A DNA stretch of 18,810 nt from Bacillota bacterium (GTDB lineage: Bacteria > Bacillota > Clostridia > Lachnospirales > Lachnospiraceae). This document shows, piece after piece, positions 8,368 to 13,929 of this stretch. The stretch spans positions 1 to 18,810 of the forward strand of contig JAEWMT010000104.1 of the NCBI GenBank assembly GCA_023393095.1, in the 5' to 3' direction. The stretch's first letter is position 1, and every line of letters starts with the position of its first letter. Both the position numbers and the translations under genes were made by a program. The notes beneath the pieces were generated by a model, which saw only the letters and a list, made by a program, of their open reading frames with translations, made no database searches and was not told where the DNA came from.

Positions 8368-8528
8368 ACAATTTCCAACCAAGGCTAAGCCATTGGCTTA
8401 GAGCAGGATTCGAACCTGCATTTATCCATGCAGTGGGAGTTGAACCCCATGCAATTGTTCTTGGCATACACTTCGGCAGCGCCTTGTGCACCGCAGGAAT
8501 TTAAAATTCCATGCAAAAGCAACCTTGC
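8368..8528 (-). ncRNA. Candidate tRNA-mimicking (Y-RNA-like) RNA
   Basis: Minus-strand RNA between the WYL and slipin genes. A canonical T arm, GCAGG-TTCGAAT-CCTGC, lies at 8419-8403. One base later comes CTAAGCC-AAT-GGCTTAG (8401-8385), a 7-bp stem that can stack on the T arm like an acceptor stem but is closed by a triloop, so the acceptor strands are in permuted order (3' strand first). Upstream is TGCATGGG-GTTCAACT-CCCA-C-TGCA (8453-8429), a second T-loop-like hairpin. ACAATT (8458-8453) and AATTGT (8373-8368) could close the domain. GTGCAC/GTGTAT and GGAATTT/AAATTCC hairpins precede it. An alternative 6-bp hairpin CTGCAT/ATGCAG (8433-8416) competes with the T arm. Bacterial Y RNAs of the YrlA type carry a tRNA-like domain; kinship with them is inference. 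Ends are estimates. Confidence 0.5.
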
Positions 8529-8534
8529 AAGAAT

Positions 8535-8563
8535 ATTTTACAACCATTATTTACATATATCAT
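8535..8563 (-). promoter_or_regulatory. Possible promoter of the tRNA-like RNA and slipin-rtcB unit
   Basis: Minus-strand ATGATA (8558-8563), 17-base spacer, TAAAAT with preceding TG (8535-8540). It lies directly after the WYL terminator; the predicted start is near 8528. No convincing sigma-54 element (GG-N10-GC) was found, unlike the RtcR-controlled rtcBA operons of proteobacteria. Confidence 0.4.
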
Positions 8564-8581
8564 TGAAAAAAAGTTGCGAAC

Positions 8582-8616
8582 AAAAAAGTCATACCCAGAC
8601 TATATAGGTATGACTT
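8582..8616 (-). terminator. Intrinsic terminator of the WYL operon
   Basis: Minus-strand stem AAGTCATACC / GGTATGACTT (8607-8616 with 8586-8595), followed by a run of six T. It overlaps the last codons and stop of the second WYL gene. It separates regulator transcription from the RNA and slipin-rtcB unit. Confidence 0.85.
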
Positions 8617-9526
8617 GATTCACTAACTCTTTTTGGCGCATTAACCTTTCTCTAATCTTCCCAATAAAATGATCAGGGGATTTTACCTTGACTAAGGGTC
8701 CAAAAGATAGAACCCTAATTAAGACCTCAGTTTCATCATCTTTGTTAAAGGTCAATTTCATTTCATAATGCTTCCCGTCAAGTTGTGTTGTGACTTTCTC
8801 ATAGTTAGAGAAATGAAGCATGCATCTTTCCAACGCATTACGCTCATCAGTAATCTCTAGAACGATACTTTCTTTGTTCCGTATCAAAGGTTTTAAAGCC
8901 ATTTCATCAAACTCATCCTGTAATTCACAACTTTTGATTCTCGCAAGATTTATCGTTGATAAACTATGAACACCTAAGCAAAGTAATCTGAATTTGTCGT
9001 CCTTCTCAGAATATTCCAACCTTCGAGGGATACATACCTTTCTTTGATTGTTCCCTTTGCCGTCAATAAACGTTATATGTAGCTTTCTTTTTTCTTTTAA
9101 AGCACATAATACTTTTTTGAATACATCAATGTATTCCGGGCTTTCATAAGGATCTCCGTCATTAATCAGATCAAAGTAGTAAAAATCCTTTTCCTCATAA
9201 AGCGGCTCCACATCATCAAGGCCCTCTATCTTACCATTAGTAAAAAGTGCAAATCTTTTATCTAAACTGATTGATTTTAGAAATTGTTTTTGCAACGTTG
9301 TGAGAGGCATCCTTGTATAATTTTTGATTGGAGTTTTAAATTCTTTGGTTATAATCTGCCACTGTTCTTTTTGTATTGCATCCATAATGTAGACAAAGCT
9401 TTCCCTGAACGCCTCCGTTTTAATAAAATCATATGCATTTCGAGAATTCAGCTCTCCGTCGATTGCCCTATTAATCAGTATCGCCAAAGCATTATAATAA
9501 GCGCTATATATTTCGTTAAACAGCAT
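8600..9526 (-). CDS. WYL-domain regulator, second of a pair
   Basis: A 308-residue WYL-domain protein. The N-terminal 120 residues are helical without an obvious helix-turn-helix and end in LTTLQKQFLKSISLDKRFALF, a linker commonly seen before the WYL domain. The WYL core follows (EKRKLHITFIDGKG to LSTINLARIKSCEL, about residues 140-200). A WCX-like C-terminal part ends in VKVKSPDHFIGKIRERLMRQ. A longer frame to 9625 exists, but the ATG at 9526 sits behind GGAGGTGA and overlaps the preceding WYL gene by only 11 bases, as expected for translational coupling. WYL domains are known to bind nucleic acid or nucleotide ligands in regulators such as PafBC and DriD. Sensing of RNA ends or tRNA fragments by this pair is inference from the RtcB context. 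Confidence 0.85.
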   Translation of the reverse strand: MLFNEIYSAYYNALAILINRAIDGELNSRNAYDFIKTEAFRESFVYIMDAIQKEQWQIITKEFKTPIKNYTRMPLTTLQKQFLKSISLDKRFALFTNGKIEGLDDVEPLYEEKDFYYFDLINDGDPYESPEYIDVFKKVLCALKEKRKLHITFIDGKGNNQRKVCIPRRLEYSEKDDKFRLLCLGVHSLSTINLARIKSCELQDEFDEMALKPLIRNKESIVLEITDERNALERCMLHFSNYEKVTTQLDGKHYEMKLTFNKDDETEVLIRVLSFGPLVKVKSPDHFIGKIRERLMRQKELVNQVIPI

Positions 9527-10763
9527 CTGAATCACCTCCATAGATGGAATGGAGTTCATCCAAATCTTGATAAAAGGTACGGACAACTGCTTTATTACTA
9601 CACCCCAGAAATAATATTCTACCAATAAAAGTCCTTAACCAAGGTATCATTTCAGTAGTATCATATACTGAAACCTCATACTTGTATGTAGTCTCATCAA
9701 CTTTAGTCAAAGTACCGTGTCTGCCCTCTCTCAAAATACGATTTATAATAAAATGCTCATTGGGTCCAATGTCCAAAAGCATCGTTAAATGTTCTAGATT
9801 TCTTCCTCTGCCAAACGATGCTCCCCATGTGCTTGGTAAAATTTCATTCAGTCGTTCCTCATATAAATTATATTCATTACATACGTCCATTAACTTTACT
9901 GATTTAATATAGTCTAAACGGAAACTTAGTATAGCTTTTGATCTAATGCTAAAAGCAGCCAAATATCGCCTTCCCCCCTGTACACTTATCAAAAATCGAA
10001 GCGGAATTATTTCAAGTGATAATGGATCCATAGATCGTTTGCTGTGATTTATAATCTCTACTTTCCTCTTGTTATGAATTGCATTTAGTAAATCATATAC
10101 AATTTCGCTTTCCAGAGCGTGCATAATATAATGATGCTTGTATGATAAAAATTTATTATCATAGAAACATTTATCAAGAAGATAACTTCCGACTACACCA
10201 AGCGGGCTTACCTCTGAAAAAAATATCAATGCATCAGATATATTACTCAAATCTATTACTGTATTATTTAAGGAGTATAAAAGTTTTTTCCCTTGCTTCT
10301 GAGTGGTAAGAATTCCATGCGTATCATATTCAATAAGCTTGTTACGGACTGTCGATAAGTCCAATGTAACAGGATTATCAAAGTAGCTTAAATATTCTGC
10401 CATGATGATATCCGCAATCTCTACTGCAGATGCAGTTGCTTTATCATAAAGAATGTCAAGGATGATAAAATTAAGAGTAATATCATTTTTTGTAAAGGAC
10501 TTCGATTTAAAGGCACGATAAAGCGGGTTTTGAGAAATATCCGAGCTGTCAACTGATAGAAATACCGATTTACCGTTTTCATCCACACGAAATGACATAA
10601 ACTCCGAAAGATAACTTTCAATTCTTCTCTTTTCATTATCATAGGAACGCAAACTTTTTTTCTGTTTGAAATCCTCCCGTGACATAAAACCATATACATA
10701 AAAATCACGCATATAGTCTCGAATTTTATCAAAGCGTTTTATTAATTCGGAGTATTCACTCAT
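9516..10763 (-). CDS. WYL-domain transcriptional regulator, first of a pair
   Basis: A 415-residue WYL regulator. Residues about 85-170 carry a winged-helix-like region (NFIILDILYDKATASAVEIA to GILTTQKQGKKLLYSLN), plausibly DNA-binding. The WYL domain follows at about 210-295, with NKRKVEIINHSKRS, the strand IIPLRFLISVQGGRRYLAAF and the characteristic FRLDYIKSV. A WCX-type C-terminal extension ends the protein (TEMIPWLRTFIGRILFLG). The ATG is preceded by GCGAGGTGA. It overlaps the second WYL gene, so the two are made together and may form a heteromer, as PafB and PafC do. Divergent position to the small plus-strand gene and linkage to slipin-rtcB make that operon its most likely target. The family call is firm, the target is not proven. 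Confidence 0.87.
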   Translation of the reverse strand: MSEYSELIKRFDKIRDYMRDFYVYGFMSREDFKQKKSLRSYDNEKRRIESYLSEFMSFRVDENGKSVFLSVDSSDISQNPLYRAFKSKSFTKNDITLNFIILDILYDKATASAVEIADIIMAEYLSYFDNPVTLDLSTVRNKLIEYDTHGILTTQKQGKKLLYSLNNTVIDLSNISDALIFFSEVSPLGVVGSYLLDKCFYDNKFLSYKHHYIMHALESEIVYDLLNAIHNKRKVEIINHSKRSMDPLSLEIIPLRFLISVQGGRRYLAAFSIRSKAILSFRLDYIKSVKLMDVCNEYNLYEERLNEILPSTWGASFGRGRNLEHLTMLLDIGPNEHFIINRILREGRHGTLTKVDETTYKYEVSVYDTTEMIPWLRTFIGRILFLGCSNKAVVRTFYQDLDELHSIYGGDSDAV

Positions 10764-10819
10764 CTTATGTCACCTCGCTAGTACTTCATATATCATTAGA
10801 TAATTTACTTAATTTCTTC

Positions 10820-10850
10820 ATTATACCTATTATAATGTAATGTTTTACAA
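10820..10850 (-). promoter_or_regulatory. Possible promoter of the WYL operon
   Basis: Minus-strand TATAAT (10820-10825) with TTGTAA (10845-10850) at a 19-base spacing, slightly long. A second TATAAT on this strand lies at 10829-10834. A plus-strand TATAAT (10831-10836) could serve the divergent small gene, so the two promoters may overlap. Confidence 0.35.
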
Positions 10851-11064
10851 AAGTAAATCCCAGGGAATGCTTGAGTTATTTAAGCCTGAAACCATGAATT
10901 CTTCATTAATCGATAAGGCCTTAAAGGAAGGCAAAGGTCTTGAGAATGTGCGTAAAAGCAGTGAAGTTGCTACTGTTCAGATGTTACTTGAACATTATTA
11001 CTTCAGCCGGTACAGCAAGAAAGATACCGAAAACCTTATGAATGATATACTCTCGTGGGTGTAA
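10840..11064 (+). CDS. Small hypothetical protein, the only plus-strand gene
   Basis: A 74-residue reading frame, or 65 residues if it starts at the internal ATG at 10867 behind CAGGGA. It is not recognised. The composition is that of a real protein: it is charged and helical, without membrane segments or cysteines, and ends in a helix with HYYFSRYSKKDTENLMNDIL. It reads against all neighbours, diverges from the WYL operon and converges on ssrA. No clear ribosome site precedes the first ATG and a TATAAT overlaps that area. It could be a true small gene or the C-terminal remnant of a longer one; the upstream frame is closed at 10810. Confidence 0.45.
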   Translation: MFYKSKSQGMLELFKPETMNSSLIDKALKEGKGLENVRKSSEVATVQMLLEHYYFSRYSKKDTENLMNDILSWV

Positions 11065-11089
11065 CCAAGTGTAATTAAATATTAATAAT

Positions 11090-11125
11090 AAAAAACGGGA
11101 AAGCCTTATTTTCTAAGGTTTTCCC
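11090..11125 (-). terminator. Intrinsic terminator of ssrA
   Basis: A stem of 12 positions with one mismatch (11114-11125 with 11097-11108) is followed on the minus strand, after one G, by six T. It begins 14 bases after the mature 3' end of the tmRNA. No T-tract on the plus side, so it does not obviously serve the convergent small gene. Confidence 0.85.
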
Positions 11126-11139
11126 ATTCACTTCAAGTA

Positions 11140-11503
11140 TGGAGCTGAGGGGAGTTGAACCCCTGTCCGAAAGCCCTTCCATTGCAGTTTCTCCCATTAC
11201 AGTCTATTATTTACGTGTACCCAAGTACACTGTTCCCTCCACCGAGCGCCAACAGACAGGCTTTCGGTTTTAGTAGCTTCATAAATCTTCTACCTTCTCA
11301 AAGCTTTGAAGGCAGAGGGCCTCGCTAATTTGATGCCGAGTTCTTAAACCGCGAGTTGTCTAAGGTCGACAAGCGCTGCATTAAGCAGCTGCTAATTCGT
11401 AATTATCGTTTGCGTTTAATTTTAGTTCTAAGTTGATGACGCAGTCCTAGTCTGCGAATGGCTTCCACAATTTCTAAACCCCCGTCGAAACCAGTACAAC
11501 CCC
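11140..11503 (-). ncRNA. ssrA: tmRNA (transfer-messenger RNA)
   Basis: A 364-base tmRNA that with SmpB rescues stalled ribosomes and tags the unfinished protein. The 5' end GGGGTTG pairs with CAGCTCC at the 3' end to form a 7-bp acceptor stem with discriminator A at 11140; CCA is not encoded. The tmRNA-typical TGGTTTCGACGGGG follows the 5' strand, and the T arm is GGGGTTCAACTCCCC (11149-11163). The tag reading frame lies at 11413-11381. One-piece layout as usual in Firmicutes. It is about 6 kb away from smpB, with accessory genes between. A hairpin terminator follows directly. Confidence 0.96.
11381..11413 (-). other. tmRNA proteolysis-tag reading frame
   Basis: Resume codon GCA then AAC GAT AAT TAC GAA TTA GCA GCT GCT and TAA, giving ANDNYELAAA. 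The LAAA end is the degron seen in most clostridial and bacterial tags, recognised by ClpXP-type proteases. Confidence 0.92.
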
Positions 11504-11940
11504 GTTCGATAAGATTGTAATTACAGGATCAGCTGAAAGGATTTTCCTTCCTCTGGAATACGTCCAGTATTGTCTACCCCGTAATATCCGGTTCACAAAC
11601 GCATATATATCGTAATATAAATATACTGCTATGTCAAGTGAGCTAAACTACATTTTACAAATTTTTAATACCAATATTTCCATAATCATGAATATAAAAT
11701 AATACTTTTTTATATACGTTTCTATTACATCATTCTCTAAATACTGATACCATTTTTGAAATTGATTTTACTTACTCAGTGATAAGCTTAAGCGTTACTA
11801 ATATAAAATTATCACCTAGTAATTATGCCATGAAAGTATCCCCTATTACTTCAGAGATTTCGCTATTACTGTCTGCGATTTATCACTAATTTCTGTTGGA
11901 GCATCAACAAATATCAATATTTCACCTTAATGGTGCTCTC
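11504..11940. other. Region upstream of ssrA and downstream of arsC
   Basis: No complete gene is visible. The part next to 11503 must hold the ssrA promoter; a TACAAT at 11514-11519 (minus) is the best -10, without a good -35. Near arsC, 11899-11938 forms an 8-bp hairpin (GAGCATCA / TGGTGCTC) with no U-tract, holding ACAAATATCAATAT on the plus strand (11907-11920). On the minus strand about 26 codons just after arsC are open and read GEILIFVDAPTEISDKSQ onward to a stop, with no ATG; a TTG behind AAGGTG could start a 23-residue peptide. This may be a gene remnant. Confidence 0.35.
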
Positions 11941-12375
11941 CTATTTCAGCCTGTTTTTTAAATCAAGTATCTTTGCTTCAATAATTGCAATTGTTTTCAA
12001 GAATTCATCATCGCTTTTTTCGCTTGGATCCTCTAGACCCCAATCTTCACGCAGCTTACAAGGGATAACCGGACAATTTACATTACAGCCCATTGTGATT
12101 ACTACATCTGGTTTTGGTATTTCACTTAGTAATTTATTACGCTGAGTTTTTTCCATATCGATTCCATATTGCTTCTTCATAAGTCTTACTGCATCCGGAT
12201 TGATATGAGTCTTAAGTTCCGTTCCTGCTGAATAGCTTTCAAATACATCACCCGCCAATAATTTTCCCAAAGCTTCTGCTATCTGACTTCTACACGAATT
12301 ATGAACACACACAAAAGCTACTTTAGGTTGATTCCCTGTCGGAATATCATTATGATTCAATTTAAATTCTCCCAT
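11941..12375 (-). CDS. arsC: Arsenate reductase, thioredoxin-coupled (low-molecular-weight phosphatase fold)
   Basis: A 144-residue cytoplasmic enzyme reducing arsenate to arsenite. The phosphate-binding loop is CVHNSCR (Cys23 to Arg29), the CX5R signature with the nucleophilic cysteine. The redox relay cysteines lie in TMGCNVNCPVIPC (Cys97, Cys101, Cys106), and the acid segment is WGLEDPSEKSD (112-122). This is the Staphylococcus/Bacillus ArsC type, using thioredoxin and not glutaredoxin, so the nearby glutathione genes are not needed for its turnover. Ribosome site is weak (AAGATAAAAG). A consensus promoter lies about 230 bases upstream. No arsenite exporter (ArsB or Acr3) is in the window, although reduction alone gives little protection; export must be encoded elsewhere or the operon is reduced. 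Confidence 0.93.
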   Translation of the reverse strand: MGEFKLNHNDIPTGNQPKVAFVCVHNSCRSQIAEALGKLLAGDVFESYSAGTELKTHINPDAVRLMKKQYGIDMEKTQRNKLLSEIPKPDVVITMGCNVNCPVIPCKLREDWGLEDPSEKSDDEFLKTIAIIEAKILDLKNRLK

Positions 12376-12576
12376 CTTTTATCTTAGTAATTCCTGATCT
12401 TTCTTATTAATTTTTGATTACTTTGTAGCTATTCCTAATGTCTGTAATGTTTTTTTAGTATTTATCACATTTATGGTAATAGGTTCTAGGGAAATTCATA
12501 TAGATTATTGTCCTTGTAATTCCATGAGTAAATATCTATATATATTAATATACATCTTATGATAGTATATTAAATT
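12376..12576 (-). other. Long arsC leader with no recognisable gene
   Basis: About 200 transcribed bases precede arsC. A 25-codon open stretch without a usable start (minus strand, about 12391-12465) ends INTKKTLQTLGIATK then stop, and could be the tail of a lost gene. No riboswitch was recognised. Confidence 0.35.
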
Positions 12577-12631
12577 ATATTGATATTTATCTATTTAATA
12601 ACATTATATTTATCATATTGATATTTGTCAA
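12577..12631 (-). promoter_or_regulatory. Consensus promoter of arsC with two ArsR-like operator repeats
   Basis: Minus-strand TTGACA (12626-12631), 17-base spacer, TATAAT (12603-12608): a perfect sigma-A promoter. The spacer and -35 contain the imperfect palindrome ATTGACAAATATCAAT. The repeat GAYAAATATCAATAT occurs at 12615-12629 and again at 12577-12591, 38 bases apart, covering the promoter and the region just past the start point. TTGAT-N-ATCAA-type sites are typical ArsR/SmtB operators. Confidence 0.75.
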
Positions 12632-12832
12632 TGTATTATTCAAGTAAGATATTACTGCTTTCATAGTCACTTAATAACTATAAGTTACTTTCTATATTAA
12701 TATTTCAAATTTTGTTTCACCATCTTTAAATGCAGGTATTTTTTATTCAGAACAAATTCATCTCCTTAATTCATGATTTTGTTAAAACAGTTTATTCTTA
12801 TGTAGAATGTCTTTCATAATATATTCACCATG

Positions 12833-12869
12833 AAAAAAGTATCATCTGAACTTGTCCGATGATACTTTT
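12833..12869 (-). terminator. Terminator of the glutathione operon
   Basis: Minus-strand stem AAAAGTATCATC / GATGATACTTTT (12858-12869 with 12835-12846), running into six T. It begins about 50 bases after the stop codon of the ATP-grasp gene. Confidence 0.85.
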
Positions 12870-12921
12870 ATATTTCCTTATTGCTTTTTCTCATTAACCG
12901 AAAACATTATTCATTATTCCT

Positions 12922-13914
12922 TTATTCGGTAAACCCTAATAAATCCAATATCTTTTTTTCCACATGCCTGTTTTTTCCCTGATAAGGGTAATCATGAATA
13001 TGTATCGCAGGATTAAAATTGATTTCAATAATTCCATAATTATTCTCATTCGGTTTTTCGTAGAAATCCTGAATCATGATATCGGCGCCGCATATTTTTG
13101 CGCCAGCGGCTTTTGCAGCTTTAACCGCAATCTGTTTATATTCATCTAAAATATCATCTGTATAATCAATGCTGTCTCCGCCAGTACTGATATTGGAATT
13201 TTCCCTCAAAAACACTATTTCTCCTTTTTCTGGAACCGTTTCAAACGTTTTACCCTGATATGACAAATATTCCTTTTCTATCTTACCAAGTGTAATTTTC
13301 TCAAGAGGTGTCACATATCCCTTTCCCCTCAGGGGATTTTTATTCTTTTCCTCAACTAGTTCCTTAATGGTATGGACTCCGTCTCCCGTAACATTCGCAG
13401 GTATCCTATGCAAAATAGCCACCACTTCATCACCGACAACAAAGAATCGATATTCTTTTCCGTTTATAAATTCTTCGAATAATATGGAACTGTCATAAGT
13501 AAATGCCATCTCTATAGCCTTCCTGATATCCTCCATCGAATACTCCCATTTCAGGATGACAACTCCCTGTCCAAAATTTGTTGATTTTGGCTTGATTACA
13601 AGATCTTTTCCCCAGAAGCTTTTAATTTTTGCAAATCCTTCTTCCATACTTTTGATCGTTACTCCCGCTGGAACCCGTAGACCATTTTCCCTTAATACAA
13701 TTTTCGTTACTTCTTTATTCTCCATAATCAGTGGTGAAATATAGGTATCTGCTGATGTTTTTGTTGCCTGCTTAATAAATTCCACTTTATTTCCTCTTAT
13801 TAAACGTATAAAATTATCATCCCAGTCGAGTATTTCCACCTTAATATTTCGATTTATTGCCTCTTGAATTATCATCTGTGTTGATAATTCCAATCCTTCA
13901 TATCCATTGACCAT
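12922..13914 (-). CDS. ATP-grasp glutathione synthetase (separate GshF C-terminal half)
   Basis: A 330-residue ATP-grasp ligase resembling the C-terminal half of bifunctional GshF and the CphA ATP-grasp domain. Visible landmarks are the nucleotide-binding VIKPKSTNFGQGV (about 104-116), FEEFINGKEYRFFVVGDEVV, the loop RIPANVTGDGVHTI, GADIMIQDF, and the metal-binding IIEINFNPAIHIHDYPYQG near the C-terminus. The proposed reaction is gamma-glutamylcysteine plus glycine plus ATP to glutathione. It follows the GshA-type gene by 15 bases, with GGAGGG before its ATG, so the pair is translated together. Cyanophycin synthetase is excluded by length and partner. A gamma-glutamylcysteine ligase with a different final amino acid cannot be ruled out. 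Gene symbol left open because it is not the usual gshB family. Confidence 0.82.
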   Translation of the reverse strand: MVNGYEGLELSTQMIIQEAINRNIKVEILDWDDNFIRLIRGNKVEFIKQATKTSADTYISPLIMENKEVTKIVLRENGLRVPAGVTIKSMEEGFAKIKSFWGKDLVIKPKSTNFGQGVVILKWEYSMEDIRKAIEMAFTYDSSILFEEFINGKEYRFFVVGDEVVAILHRIPANVTGDGVHTIKELVEEKNKNPLRGKGYVTPLEKITLGKIEKEYLSYQGKTFETVPEKGEIVFLRENSNISTGGDSIDYTDDILDEYKQIAVKAAKAAGAKICGADIMIQDFYEKPNENNYGIIEINFNPAIHIHDYPYQGKNRHVEKKILDLLGFTE

Positions 13915-13929
13915 TGTAGTCCCTCCGTA

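Noticed and set aside
8190..8378. 62-codon minus-strand frame before slipin as a protein gene
   Set aside because: It starts at TTG without a ribosome site, and its sequence is fully accounted for by the leader RNA helices.
8385..8528. A normal functional tRNA gene
   Set aside because: A perfect T arm exists, but there is no 5' acceptor strand, D arm or anticodon arm in tRNA order; the acceptor-like pairing is with downstream sequence.
8535..8600. Sigma-54 promoter as in RtcR-regulated rtcBA operons
   Set aside because: No GG-N10-GC element with correct spacing was found, and no RtcR-like activator is present.
9516..9625. Long overlap between the two WYL genes
   Set aside because: The ATG at 9526 with GGAGGTGA shortens the real overlap to 11 bases.
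8435..11163. Integrative element between two att copies at the ssrA 3' end
   Set aside because: Shared bases stop inside the T stem and do not include the 3' acceptor end; no integrase gene is present.
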